Source: CAVQEK01 sp963711495 (lineage in GTDB: Bacteria; Bacteroidota; Bacteroidia; Cytophagales; Cyclobacteriaceae). From it: a stretch of 64,000 nucleotides of DNA. Where the stretch lies: positions 372,001 through 436,000 of the forward strand of contig CAVQEK010000009.1 of NCBI GenBank assembly GCA_963711495.1, written 5' to 3'. A program made the position numbers and the translations under genes. Within the stretch, counting starts at the first letter, position 1; every line of letters starts with the position of its first letter. Below the pieces are notes generated by a model, which worked only from the letters and a program-made list of their open reading frames with translations, had not been told where the DNA came from and did no database searches. Below are positions 26,848 to 36,850 of the stretch, one piece after another.

Positions 26848-27531
26848 TTATTGACCGTAATAGGCGTCTTTGCCATGTTTTCTCAAATAATGTTTATCGA
26901 GCAATGATTTTTCAATGGCCATCACCTTGTTCAACTGCAAGGTGTGATACGCCATTTTTGCCACTTCTTCCAGCACTACTGCATTGTGTACGGCATTGCG
27001 CACATCCTTGCCCCAGGCAAATGGGCCATGGTTATTGACCAAAACACCAGGGACATCATCGGGATTTATTTTATTAAACGTTTCCACAATCACTTTGCCG
27101 GTTTCGGCTTCATAAGCGCCCTCAATTTCTGTACTCTTCATCTTCCTGGTACATGGTATATCACCATAGAAATAATCGGCATGGGTTGTGCCCAGGGCGG
27201 GTATGGGTAACCCCGCCTGGGCCCAAATTGTCGCCCACTGGGAATGTGTATGGACAATACCAGCAATATTTTTGAAATGACGATACAGTGTTAAATGGGT
27301 AGGCGTATCTGAAGATGGCTTCAGATCACCTTCCAAAATATTTCCATCCATGTCCAGCACGACCATGTCTTCGGGTTTCATGTCGTCGTAACTTATTCCA
27401 CTGGGCTTGATCACTATTTTTTCACTTTTGCTGTCAATTCCGCTGACATTTCCCCAGGTGAAGATGACAAGTCCGTATTTCACCAGATCGAGATTGGCAT
27501 TGCAAACTTCTTTCTTTAACTTTTTTAGCAT
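26848..27531 (-). CDS. araD: L-ribulose-5-phosphate 4-epimerase
   Basis: This 227-residue class II aldolase-type enzyme converts L-ribulose 5-phosphate to D-xylulose 5-phosphate, the step that feeds the pentose phosphate pathway. The zinc ligands are in the HTHSQWATIWAQ motif and the later NNHGPFAWG segment, and the TTHADYFYGDIPCTR stretch is characteristic of AraD. It follows the NUDIX regulator and precedes araB on the same strand. The fourth gene of a five-gene operon, it completes the arabinose route. Confidence 0.96.
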   Translation of the reverse strand: MLKKLKKEVCNANLDLVKYGLVIFTWGNVSGIDSKSEKIVIKPSGISYDDMKPEDMVVLDMDGNILEGDLKPSSDTPTHLTLYRHFKNIAGIVHTHSQWATIWAQAGLPIPALGTTHADYFYGDIPCTRKMKSTEIEGAYEAETGKVIVETFNKINPDDVPGVLVNNHGPFAWGKDVRNAVHNAVVLEEVAKMAYHTLQLNKVMAIEKSLLDKHYLRKHGKDAYYGQ

Positions 27532-27593
27532 CGGCGGTGTGTTTTGATCATTTGTTTAAATTTCAATTATGGATAATTCCCATTCATTGTGAA

Positions 27594-28283
27594 TTACAAT
27601 TCAAACAGAAAACCATCCCTCACCAGCTTCTCATATTTGTTCTGGTCAAACTGATAATAAAAAGCCCCTTTTTTAGAGAATTCTTTTTCCTTTTCATTCA
27701 GTTTTTTCAGGATCTTCATGCTCAGTACTTTTTTTCGAAAGTTGGCGTTGTCCAATTTCTCCTGAAACACCGCTTCGTACAATCTTTGAAGTTGAGGAAT
27801 GGTAAATTTTTCGGGCAATAATTCAAATCCAATTGGCTCAAACCGGCTTTTGTGGCGAATGAATGACAAAGCAGATTGTACCATTTGATCATGATCAAAG
27901 ATCAATTTGGGAATTTTATCAATATCAATCCAGGCTGCGCCATGAGTATTGGTGAGGTCCTTGTCGGAATCATCTATCTTAAGCAGGGCATAATAGGCCA
28001 CAGAGATGACCCGCTCGCCAGGATCACGATGGAGTTCACTGAAAGTATGCAACTGCTCCAGAAATACATTTTTAAGTCCAGTGAGATTGCACAAAATGCG
28101 CTGTGCAGCCTGATCGAGATTTTCATTGTCTTTGAGAAATCCTCCCATCAGTGACCAGTTTCCCTGCTGCGGTTCAAAATTACGTTTTATTAATAGTAAT
28201 TTCAGTACATCGTGGTCAAATCCAAAGATCACACAGTCGACAGCGAGAAGGTGTGGATGATGTTGTGAATAATATTGCGTCAT
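27594..28283 (-). CDS. NUDIX-type transcriptional regulator, AraR-like
   Basis: This 229-residue protein (start ATG at 28283; a TTG two codons upstream is less likely) has an N-terminal NUDIX fold (residues about 10-140) and a C-terminal winged-helix region (about 150-229, EKFTIPQLQRLYEAVF onward). The NUDIX box at 48-70 keeps the glycines, E54 and R62, but the catalytic glutamates are replaced by I63, N66 and L67, so it should not hydrolyse. This is the NrtR-like regulator family, which includes the Bacteroides arabinose repressor AraR (BT0354). Its place inside the arabinose operon and the dyad upstream of the operon support an AraR-like role; the effector is presumably L-arabinose. Confidence 0.85.
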   Translation of the reverse strand: MTQYYSQHHPHLLAVDCVIFGFDHDVLKLLLIKRNFEPQQGNWSLMGGFLKDNENLDQAAQRILCNLTGLKNVFLEQLHTFSELHRDPGERVISVAYYALLKIDDSDKDLTNTHGAAWIDIDKIPKLIFDHDQMVQSALSFIRHKSRFEPIGFELLPEKFTIPQLQRLYEAVFQEKLDNANFRKKVLSMKILKKLNEKEKEFSKKGAFYYQFDQNKYEKLVRDGFLFEL

Positions 28284-28295
28284 TTCCAATTTAAA

Positions 28296-30188
28296 CTACC
28301 AGAATAAGAAATAAAGCAGGGTAAAAATGGCTACAATGCCAATAGCGCCCAGGTTGAATGCCGGCCCCGTCTTAAATATTTTAGAATCCACGATAATCGC
28401 CTTCTTATCTGCAACATGCATTTTTACATTGGTAACCAGAATAATACCTACCCAGGCCAAAAGGGTTGCAATCATAAAAATGGATGAGAACCCCAGATTT
28501 TCCAGTGGCTTTGAAAAGAAAATTCCGAGAATCACACAGATACCACTTAGTACAAACAACAAGTAACCGCTGAAAACAGCAGATTTACCCATATAACTCT
28601 CAGGAGCTACTGCGGCAACTTTTTTTCCTTTTTCAAGAAAACTGATCGAAGAGGCTATCGCTACTAACAAAATAAACACATAACCCATCCTCATTTGGAA
28701 AGGAAGATCAGGCATTAGGACCTTGAAAACGATACCAATGGGCAGTGTAAATATTGCTGTCCACAACGCGGCATTGGGCGTGGCCTGTCGCCAAAACAGG
28801 CCCATGAAAAATACCACACACACTCCGGGATAGATGAAACCGGTGTATTCCTGGATGTATTGAAAAGCCTGGTCCAGCGAACCGAGTAAGGGTTGTGCCG
28901 CAAATGATGCGATAAACAAAGCAATAAAAGCCACCCAACGGCCAACCCGTACCTGTTGCTTATTGGTGGCCTCTTTGTTGATATAATTTTTATAAATGTC
29001 TACAGTGAATATGGTCGAAGTACTGTTAATCATCGAAGCCAGGGAGGAAACGATGGCAGCCACCAAAGCTGCAAATGCCAACCCGCGGATCCCGGCAGGC
29101 ACGAAATTCTTTAACAACCAGGGATATGCACCATCCGATTTGGTAATATGCCCGACAGCTTCAACCGGTATCCCGATCATCGCTGATAGCTCCTGTGGTG
29201 TATGATTGTTAATGAGGACATAAGCTGTTATTCCAGGGATGATCACCAGGAGAGGAACCAATATTTTCAAATATCCGGCAAAGACAAGCCCACGTTTGGC
29301 TTCATTGAATGTCTTGGCTGCCAGTCCCTTTTGAATGATATATTGGTTAAAACCCCAATAACCAAAATTGGTGAGCCACATGGCACCAAATAATACGGCT
29401 AAACCAGGCAGGTCCTGAAAGGCGTCTTTGGTGGTTAGCACTTTCCCTGTGGCTTCGTCAACGGTATCGGGAATGATCATTTGACCGGTTTTAAGGATCA
29501 TATGAAAATGATCACTGGCTTTTTCATAAATGGTGGCAAAACCATGCCACACACTGCCATTTCCCACGGCATTTAAAGCGAGAAAAGTAGTGACCAAACC
29601 TCCGCCGATTAAAAAGATCACCTGGATCACATCGGTCCATGCAACAGCTTTTAATCCTCCATAAATAGAATAGATTCCCGAAACGAATCCAAGTCCAAGA
29701 ATTCCGTATATAATTGGAATTCCGAGAATTTTTTGCATGGCCAGCGCGCCTAAATAGCTTACCGTAGTGAGGTTGACAAAAACATAAACCAATAGCCAAA
29801 AAATGGCAAAAGCAGTGCTTACGCCTTTGTTAAACCGCATTTGTATAAACTGCGGCATGGTATAAATCTTTCTTTCCAGGAAAATGGGCAGGAAATATTT
29901 CCCCACAACAATCAAAGCGAGCGCAGCTACCCATTCATAGGCAGCAATGCCCAGTCCGATGGCGAATCCGGAACCTGACATGGCAATGAAATGTTCTGCT
30001 GAAATATTAGCGGCAATGAGTGATGCTCCGATGGCCCACCAGGGAAGCGCCTTGCTGGCAAGAAAATAGTCATCAACGGTTTTTTCTTCTCCCTTTTTGG
30101 TCCTGGAGATCCATAATCCAAAACCAATGATCAGCAGACCATAGCATATAAAAACAATATAGTCCAGTACAACGAAATGTTCTTTCAT
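28296..30188 (-). CDS. Sodium/solute symporter (SSS family), probable L-arabinose importer
   Basis: This 630-residue protein has about 14 to 15 membrane segments. The family signature is seen in ISAEHFIAMSGSGFAIG and the long AIVSSLASMINSTSTIFTVDIYKNY segment, which contains the sodium-site serines of SGLT-type symporters. The start is MKEHFVVLDYIVFICYGLLIIGFG. As the first gene of an arabinose operon, its likely job is Na+-driven arabinose uptake, which is inferred from position. A promoter and dyad operator lie just upstream. Confidence 0.93.
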   Translation of the reverse strand: MKEHFVVLDYIVFICYGLLIIGFGLWISRTKKGEEKTVDDYFLASKALPWWAIGASLIAANISAEHFIAMSGSGFAIGLGIAAYEWVAALALIVVGKYFLPIFLERKIYTMPQFIQMRFNKGVSTAFAIFWLLVYVFVNLTTVSYLGALAMQKILGIPIIYGILGLGFVSGIYSIYGGLKAVAWTDVIQVIFLIGGGLVTTFLALNAVGNGSVWHGFATIYEKASDHFHMILKTGQMIIPDTVDEATGKVLTTKDAFQDLPGLAVLFGAMWLTNFGYWGFNQYIIQKGLAAKTFNEAKRGLVFAGYLKILVPLLVIIPGITAYVLINNHTPQELSAMIGIPVEAVGHITKSDGAYPWLLKNFVPAGIRGLAFAALVAAIVSSLASMINSTSTIFTVDIYKNYINKEATNKQQVRVGRWVAFIALFIASFAAQPLLGSLDQAFQYIQEYTGFIYPGVCVVFFMGLFWRQATPNAALWTAIFTLPIGIVFKVLMPDLPFQMRMGYVFILLVAIASSISFLEKGKKVAAVAPESYMGKSAVFSGYLLFVLSGICVILGIFFSKPLENLGFSSIFMIATLLAWVGIILVTNVKMHVADKKAIIVDSKIFKTGPAFNLGAIGIVAIFTLLYFLFW

Positions 30189-30230
30189 AAAAGTGCGGTC
30201 TTAGTCGTGAATAATGTGGTGTTAAGTTTA

Positions 30231-30253
30231 TTAAAGGTAAAAATAACCTTTAA
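30231..30253. promoter_or_regulatory. Dyad operator of the arabinose operon (candidate AraR site)
   Basis: TTAAAGGT (30231-30238) and ACCTTTAA (30246-30253) form a perfect 8-bp inverted repeat around seven bases. The centre lies about 54 bases upstream of the symporter start and the site begins ten bases after the -7 box, across the likely transcription start, where a repressor would block it. Binding by the NUDIX regulator of this operon is inferred. Confidence 0.6.
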
Positions 30254-30263
30254 TTCCGAAAGA

Positions 30264-30290
30264 CAAAATTATTTTCGGTTAAAAAAACAA
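30264..30290 (-). promoter_or_regulatory. Promoter of the arabinose operon
   Basis: On the minus strand TTG (complement of 30288-30290) is followed after 16 bases by TAATTTTG (30271 to 30264), an exact TAnnTTTG. The spacing is slightly short for the phylum. It drives the symporter-regulator-araD-araB-araA operon, and the dyad lies just downstream. Confidence 0.6.
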
Positions 30291-30376
30291 GCAGCATAAA
30301 AATATCACTAAAGAATGGTGCGATAATTTGAAATTCATAATTGAAACTGGAACTTCCAGGTGAATTTATCATTTTT

Positions 30377-30384
30377 TATATTTG
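30377..30384 (+). promoter_or_regulatory. -7 box of the NicO-like gene
   Basis: TATATTTG matches TAnnTTTG exactly, 22 bases before the start codon at 30407. No well-spaced TTG was found, so only the -7 element is claimed. Confidence 0.4.
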
Positions 30385-30406
30385 ATCACAATTAGGAGAA
30401 CAGATC

Positions 30407-31021
30407 ATGTATAAAATATTAATCAGTAGTTTTTTACTTAGCATTTTTCACGCTCTCATTCCCAATCACTGGATGCCGATCATTGCAGTGGGAAAAGCAC
30501 AAAATTGGTCAGCGAGATATGTGCTGTGGAGTACTATTTTAGTTGGTTCGGCACATGTATTATCGACCATTCTCATCGGCATATTGATAGGTTGGTTGGG
30601 TTTGAGTATTGCCCGGCAGTGGTCCTGGTCGATGCATTATCTGGCTCCGTCTCTATTGATCGCGCTGGGAGGAATTTATTTGATCAATCATATTCGCAAC
30701 AAGAGTCATCACCATCATCAGGCTTCTGTTAGCAATGCAACAAACCGGGCCATTTTGTTTTCTCTTGCACTGGTCATGTTTTTTTCACCCTGTATCGAAT
30801 TGGAAGCTTACTATTTTACGGCCGGCATGGCTGGATGGGGCGCCATCTTGCTGGTTTCATTGGTATATTTACTGGTCACAGTTTGTATGATGACTCTTTT
30901 GGTCTATGTGGGTTGGCGTGGTTTGCGCCTGATAAAAGTACACTGGCTGGAACACCATGAATCTTTTGTTACGGGTATTGTCTTGATCCTGGTTGGTTTG
31001 CTGGCATTTAAATTTTTTTAG
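30407..31021 (+). CDS. NicO/HupE-like small membrane transporter
   Basis: This 204-residue protein has six predicted membrane segments. The first carries FHALIPNHWMPI, reminiscent of the H-x-x-x-P-x-H metal motif of NicO and RcnA-type nickel/cobalt transporters, and a histidine-rich loop (RNKSHHHHQ) stands in mid-protein, also typical of that group. Another motif, FFSPCIELEAYY, begins the fourth segment. The start has a good ribosome binding site (TAGGAGA nine bases before ATG). A role in nickel or cobalt movement is plausible but not proven; TauE/SafE-type exporters are an alternative. It is divergent from the arabinose operon. Confidence 0.65.
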   Translation: MYKILISSFLLSIFHALIPNHWMPIIAVGKAQNWSARYVLWSTILVGSAHVLSTILIGILIGWLGLSIARQWSWSMHYLAPSLLIALGGIYLINHIRNKSHHHHQASVSNATNRAILFSLALVMFFSPCIELEAYYFTAGMAGWGAILLVSLVYLLVTVCMMTLLVYVGWRGLRLIKVHWLEHHESFVTGIVLILVGLLAFKFF

Positions 31022-31164
31022 GATTAGACCCGCTTATAAAACAGGCCTGGTTTTAGGGTATTTATTCATTTGCATCATCTTTAATGAAGGTTGCAAAAAT
31101 TTACGGCCGTCATAAACCAAAACCATTCCTTTATTTATCAATTATTGTGGTAAAACATTTTGAC

Positions 31165-33384
31165 ATGAGAAAGTTCAACCATCTTATCTGCTCATTAATC
31201 ATTTTATTAACATTTTTATCGCCAACAAAAGTTCAAAGTCAGGTATATGGAAATTTTATTGGAATCGGGCTGGAAGGGATAGGGGGTAACGCCCTGGAAT
31301 TTGTCGATGTTTTGAAAACAAGCAGGGGGTTTGAAAAGGTCAATAGCACTGATCCCGTAAATGTCGATGTCAACGGCTGGCCAACCGGGGATTTTAAGGT
31401 AGTACTATTCGATAAACGACCTTGTTGTCCCTGGATCGGTTCAGTGGATGATCCACACAGCAAAATTCCTTCGGATGTCACGGGAACTTATCGGATAATA
31501 TTCAAAGGAAAAGCCGATATCAGTAGAGGTAGCGGCACCACATTGAACTTGCAAAACCAGGTATATGACGAGCCAACAAATACTACCACAGCAGATCTTG
31601 TTGTCACCAGCGATAATTTGCTCCAAATTCCTGTATTTTACAATACCCAACGCACGGGAAGTAGCCCGACCAATACCGGGATCACCGGCCTCAAGGTCTT
31701 ACGGCCAGGTTACCACAATCGCCCGGAGGACTTGTTTACCCGGGAATTTATCAATGCAGTTTCGCATTTTCCCGTACTGCGTTTTATGGATTTTTTATCC
31801 ACCAATAATACCAATGTAGATTTTCCGCAGCAAATTTCATGGTCAGACAGGGTGTCTCCGGGTGACCCTATGCTCAACAAGCGTGGAGTGCCCTGGGAAT
31901 ATGTGGTCACCTTGGCAAATATTACCGGCAAAGATATCTGGATCAACATCCCGATTGATGCCGATGAAGAATATATTCAACAACTGGCTCAGTTGATGAA
32001 AAATAGCCTGACGAACCAGGATTTAAAAATTTACCTTGAACTGAGCAATGAAGTCTGGAATCCGGGTTTTACCCAGCAACAATACAACAAGCAGGCGGCA
32101 ATTGCTGAAGTGAATGCGGGTGGTTCTAACTTAAATATGCAAACTACCCAATGTGACCCGAATGATGAAAATCTTTGGCGTGGCAGAAGATACGTTCGTG
32201 AGTTGAAGAAAATAGCAGACATTTTCATAGAAACTTTCAGCCCTGGTTCCAGGACAGCTTTTGGAAGTAAAATAAGGCCGGTATTCTGTTGGCAGATCGG
32301 GGGTTGGGTGCCGTATTATAGTTGCATCCTGGAGTGGTTTGAGGCTATTTATGGATCGGGAAGCGCAAAAGACAATTTTTATGGGATAGCCGGTGCCAGT
32401 TATGTGAATGCCAATGGGGCTGCATCCAACGCCTCACCAGAAAAGATCATTGAAGTGATGATGGATAACAGCGACGCCGCTTTAGGTTCGAAGCGGGACA
32501 GTCCGGATGCCTGGACTACCGGTTCCGGAGAAATAGGATTGGCACAGATTGCCGATTTGTTTGGATTGAAAGTAATGCAATACGAAACAGGACTAGACAA
32601 TGGCGGCGGTGATCCCACCAATATCGCCAACCGCATTCAGGCCAACCGCAGCGCGGGGATGAAGGAACTGCTGATCCATGATCTCAAAGACAACTGGTTT
32701 GATCTTGCCGATATCAGCGGTAACCTGGTGATGTATTTTACTTTATCAAGCGGATACACACGGTATGGTTGCTGGGGTGCCACGGAAGATCTGTTGGACA
32801 TGCACACCCCAAAATTAAAAGCGCTATATACACTGATGGGAATTGATGAAGCGCTGAAAGGGCCGGATTATCCGGTAAATGTCATTTCGGAGAGACAGAA
32901 TAGCAGCGATGTGAAAGTGCATTGGGAAGCCCCACAGGATTTTCAACATATTATGCATTACAAGATCATTGACGATTCCGGACCATTGGCTACGGTAAAA
33001 TCAGATGAGCCATTGGAGGTTGTTTTACACAACTATTCCAAAGCAGGTCTGTCAAAGATCCAGGTAATTGCCCTGGATGCTTTTAACAATATATCCGGGT
33101 CAAATTATGTCACCGGATTTCATGAGGTAATCCGCAGGCATGGCTTGGAAATTTATCCCAATCCTGCAAAAAAATGGTTGAAGATCTGCTGGGGTTCTGC
33201 CCCGCTTCATGATATGAATATTTCAATTTTTTCCATGAATGGACAAAATGTGTTGAACCAAAAACTCGTCACCCATGGAGAGGAAGTTACTGCATTGGAT
33301 ATCGGACAATTACACCGGGGTTTGTATATGATAAAAATGTCGACGAGTAAGTGGTGCGATACGATAAAATTATACAAGGAATAA
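31165..33384 (+). CDS. Secreted glycosidase-like protein with T9SS sorting domain
   Basis: The 739-residue protein starts at the ATG at 31165, which begins a signal peptide (MRKFNHLICSLIILLTFLSP); the longer frame from 31084 would add 27 residues. The middle part resembles a TIM-barrel carbohydrate-active enzyme, with an acidic LELSNEVWNPGF strand-end motif where an acid/base glutamate would stand, and WINIPIDADEEYIQQLAQ before it. A fibronectin-like region follows (about 590-670), and the last 75 residues (EIYPNPAKKWLKI, DIGQLHRGLYMIKM) are a type A C-terminal sorting domain of the type IX secretion system. It is therefore exported to the surface. The substrate is unknown. It precedes the broken GH9 gene. 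Confidence 0.8.
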   Translation: MRKFNHLICSLIILLTFLSPTKVQSQVYGNFIGIGLEGIGGNALEFVDVLKTSRGFEKVNSTDPVNVDVNGWPTGDFKVVLFDKRPCCPWIGSVDDPHSKIPSDVTGTYRIIFKGKADISRGSGTTLNLQNQVYDEPTNTTTADLVVTSDNLLQIPVFYNTQRTGSSPTNTGITGLKVLRPGYHNRPEDLFTREFINAVSHFPVLRFMDFLSTNNTNVDFPQQISWSDRVSPGDPMLNKRGVPWEYVVTLANITGKDIWINIPIDADEEYIQQLAQLMKNSLTNQDLKIYLELSNEVWNPGFTQQQYNKQAAIAEVNAGGSNLNMQTTQCDPNDENLWRGRRYVRELKKIADIFIETFSPGSRTAFGSKIRPVFCWQIGGWVPYYSCILEWFEAIYGSGSAKDNFYGIAGASYVNANGAASNASPEKIIEVMMDNSDAALGSKRDSPDAWTTGSGEIGLAQIADLFGLKVMQYETGLDNGGGDPTNIANRIQANRSAGMKELLIHDLKDNWFDLADISGNLVMYFTLSSGYTRYGCWGATEDLLDMHTPKLKALYTLMGIDEALKGPDYPVNVISERQNSSDVKVHWEAPQDFQHIMHYKIIDDSGPLATVKSDEPLEVVLHNYSKAGLSKIQVIALDAFNNISGSNYVTGFHEVIRRHGLEIYPNPAKKWLKICWGSAPLHDMNISIFSMNGQNVLNQKLVTHGEEVTALDIGQLHRGLYMIKMSTSKWCDTIKLYKE

Positions 33385-33645
33385 TCCGCTTTAATGGACA
33401 TCTTTTCAATGTAAATTGACGACATTATGCTACAATTTATTGGACAAGAAATTTGCAATTTTGAAGTGCTGTTCTTTAAAGGAAGAAGGGTGGTGACTTT
33501 TCCTTTCTAACAAGTAGTCACAAAAAAATTCAAATGATCAAAGCGATGTTTATTCCGAAACAGTAATTTTACAATGACATTAAGGGAAAGCGACAAAATT
33601 TCGGTCCTTTAATCGAATGATTTTTTAATATCAATACCCATCATT

Positions 33646-36131
33646 ATGAGAACTTTCACTAAAAGATTCAAACACTTTTTATTACTGATACTGCTCGTTT
33701 CCGGATGCCGATCACAAACTGAAAAACCAGAATTAAAACTAAACGAGCAGGAATATCTTGCTATGCCTGGTCTGAATGTGATGCTGGCCCAGGATTATTA
33801 CCCGGAAGGCCATCAGGGCGGAGTGAGTATTATACAAAATGGAGTTCGTGTAGCTTCCAATGGTGATATCAGGTTGGAACCAACACCCGGGCAATGGTCA
33901 CCGATCCCAAAGGTAGGCGAACGTCAGATCGATCAGGAAATGCAGGAGATCAGCGTAAAAATGACATTCCCGGATTCAGCCGGAATAGAAAGGGTTTTAA
34001 TCCCATCATCTACCCTGATCTGTATTTTCAATATACGGTGCGTGTTCGGCCGGAGGGGCAATCATTCAGGATCATTGTCGATCTGGATAAACCTTTGCCT
34101 TTGGAATGGATTGGAAAAGTTGGTTTTAACCTGGAATTTTTTCCAGGGGATCTTTTTGGGAAAACGTGGTATATGGATGATCAGGAAGGTATTTTTCCCA
34201 GGCAGGCCGACGGCCCGATGATTGAGGATGGCCAGGGCATTGAACAGATCAAACCTATTGCTATTGGAAAAAAGCTCGTCATTGCGCCGGAGAGCGATTC
34301 GCAGCGAATCACCATCGAAAATGAACTGGGAGATCTCAAACTGATCGATGGCCGTGGCAAACACAACAATGGCTGGTTTATCGTACGTTCTTTGGTAGCC
34401 GAAGGCGCTGCCAAAGGGGCCATCGAATGGTATGTCGCCCCATACGCCATCCCTGATTTTGAATATAAACCAGTCGTGCAAACCTCACAGGTCGGTTATC
34501 ATCCCAATCAACAAAAGATTGCAGTAATTGAACTGGACCAAAAAACGACAAAATACCAGCCTGTTATTTTGTACCGCATCAATGAAGAGGGCGGGTTAGA
34601 GGAAGTGAAGCGCACCGAACCGAAGTCATGGGGCAAATTTCTGCGATACCAGTATATGCAATTCGATTTCACAGAGGTTGAAAAACCGGGGATGTATATG
34701 GTGAAATATGGAGATGCTGAATCCGCTCCATTTCAAATCAGTAAGGATATTTATCAACGATATGTGTGGCAGCCTACCCTGGAATATTTCCTTCCTGTGC
34801 AAATGTGTCACATGCGCGTCAACGACCGCTATCGCGTGTGGCATGGCCTGTGCCATATGGATGATGCGTTAATGGCACCCGTTGATACCAACCATTTTGA
34901 CGGGTACAAGCAGGGCCCTTCCACATTGACAAAATATAAATCTTTAGAACCAGTACCCGGACTCAATCAGGGAGGGTGGCATGATGCCGGTGACTACGAT
35001 TTGAGGGTGGAATCGCAGGCTGGAACTGTTTACATACTTTCCCTGACGTACGAGGCCTTTCACATCAATTATGATAATACCACCATTGATGAACAAAATC
35101 ATGTGGTTGAATTGCTCACTCCGGATGGGAAACCGGATATTATCCAGCAAATAGAGCACGGTGTCCTCACGGTTGCCAATGGATATGAATCGCTGGGCAG
35201 GCTATACCGGGGAATCATTTGTCCAACACTTCGACAATATACCTTGTTGGGCGATCCGGTAAATATGACAGACAATTTGGTGTATGATGCTCGCCTTAAA
35301 GAAAATCAACATACCTCCGACCGATCTGGCAAAATGGATGATCGTTGGGTCTTCACGGAAGAGAACCCTTACCGCGAGCTTCAAGTGGCAGCATCCCTGG
35401 CGGCAGCATCGCGTGTATTAAAAGATTTTAACGCTCCAATGTCCACTGAGTGCCTCGGGATCGCTAAAAAATTGTATGCATCCAATGTAAATTCCCCGGC
35501 TATGATAAAAGTAAAGGCAGCCACTGAGCTTTATCTTACAACCGGAGATCAACAATATTTGCAGGTGATCAGCAATAATGTGGATGACATCAGTAAGAAC
35601 ATTAAAAGAGCAGGCTGGATTATCGGTCGGCTTATGCCTTCCATTTCAGATGAAAATGTGAAAAGTAAAATACTGGATGCCATCCGGCAGTATCGGATTG
35701 AAATTGATGAACAGGAAAAGGAAACGCCCTATGGTGTGCCATACAAGCCAAACATTTGGGGCGCAGGCTGGGGAATTCAGGAATTTGGTTTCGAACAATA
35801 TTTTCTGAGCACGGGCTATCCCGATATTTTCTCCGATCAATATATGTTACAGGCATTGAATTTTGTACTCGGCTGTCATCCGGGAGAAAACAACGCCTCC
35901 TTTGCTTCTGGCGTCGGGGCAAAGTCCCTCACTGTCGCTTATGGATTTAATAGGGCAGACTGGTCTTACATTCCCGGTGGAGTCGGTTCCGGTACCGCCC
36001 TCATTCGTCCGGATTTACCGGAGTTAAAAAAATGGCCTTACTTCTGGCAACAGACCGAATATGTAATGGGTGGCGGAGGAACTAATTTTATGTTTTTGGT
36101 ACTGGCTGCCGATCAATTGTTGAGTAAGTAG
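33646..36131 (+). pseudogene. Glycoside hydrolase family 9 endoglucanase, one-base frameshift
   Basis: Two overlapping frames make one GH9 cellulase of about 827 residues. The first frame (33646 onward) has a lipoprotein signal (LLVSGC) and the start of an N-terminal domain ending VKMTFPDSAGIER. The frame must change by the loss of one base at the GGG at 33992-33994, after which the frame reads GFNPIIYPDLYFQYTVRVRPEGQSF and continues to the end. The Ig-like CelD_N domain is QTSQVGYHPNQQKIAVIEL, and the catalytic GGWHDAGDYDLR holds the nucleophile aspartate pair. The proton donor is probably the glutamate in WQQTEYVMGGGG. The break lies in a short G run, so sequencing error is possible. It overlaps the next gene tail to tail by 44 bases. 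Confidence 0.85.
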
Positions 36132-36584
36132 GGTTGAATATCTGATCCAGGATTTGCTGGCGATAAGTAAAAATATCCTTGATCCGCTGGTGAATAAACC
36201 GTTGACCCAGGAATTGACCAAACATACCGTCGGTAGGGCATAATCAAGTACGTCCTCCATGAAGACGCCATTGTCTTTGGGTGTGAACCGGTGAAGATGG
36301 TGCCAAAACCGATATGGCCCAATACGCTGCTCATCGACGAAGTATTCCAATTCCCGCAGGTGGGTAATTTCAGTGACCCAATGCATGGGAATATTAAAAA
36401 TGGGTTTGATGCGATAGGTGATGATCTGACCTTCAAAGGCCCGTTGGCCAGCGCCGGTCAATATTTTGAATTCCATATCCGGCGGGGTGATCTTGTCCAG
36501 GTTTTCAGTAGTCGAAAAGAAATCCCAGGCGGTCTCTATGCTGCCCGGTAATTGCTGTTGTTGGATTAATCGGAATAATTTCAT
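36088..36584 (-). pseudogene. SRPBCC/polyketide-cyclase-like protein, one-base frameshift
   Basis: From the ATG at 36584 the frame reads MKLFRLIQQQQLPGSIETAWDFF, then FWHHLHRFTPKDNGVFMEDVLDYALPT, the SRPBCC family pattern. A one-base loss near 36228-36232 sends that frame astray, but the next frame continues with the expected GMFGQFLGQRFIHQRIKDIFTYRQQILDQIF tail and stops at 36088-36090. The repaired protein has about 165 residues, as usual for this START-like family. The uninterrupted frame from 36611 instead runs to 36024 with an unrelated tail. Family members bind hydrophobic ligands; the role here is unknown. It converges on GH9. Confidence 0.8.
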
Positions 36585-36850
36585 GATGATTATGGCATAG
36601 AAATGTATCACAAACTAAATGTACAGTGTAAAGTTTTGATATAGTCCGGGTAAAATTCATCAACGTACTGCGGTGATATATTTTCGGATGTCGGAAATAT
36701 TTTTTATTTTAATAGCATATTCTCAACCTGATCTGAAAAACACGTCTTACGGAATTCATTATTGTTGACCAGTCCATGGGGCAGACTCCAGGTTTTTAGT
36801 TAAAAAATACAGTTTAAAACCAGTAGGGTAAACTTGTAAACCATCTCAAT

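Noticed and set aside
27594..28283. Active NUDIX hydrolase
   Set aside because: The catalytic glutamates of the NUDIX box are replaced and a winged-helix tail is present, so a regulator is the better call.
33646..36131. Programmed frameshifting in the GH9 gene
   Set aside because: There is no slippery heptamer with a downstream structure at 33992, and the nearby genes carry similar single-base changes, so loss or error is simpler.
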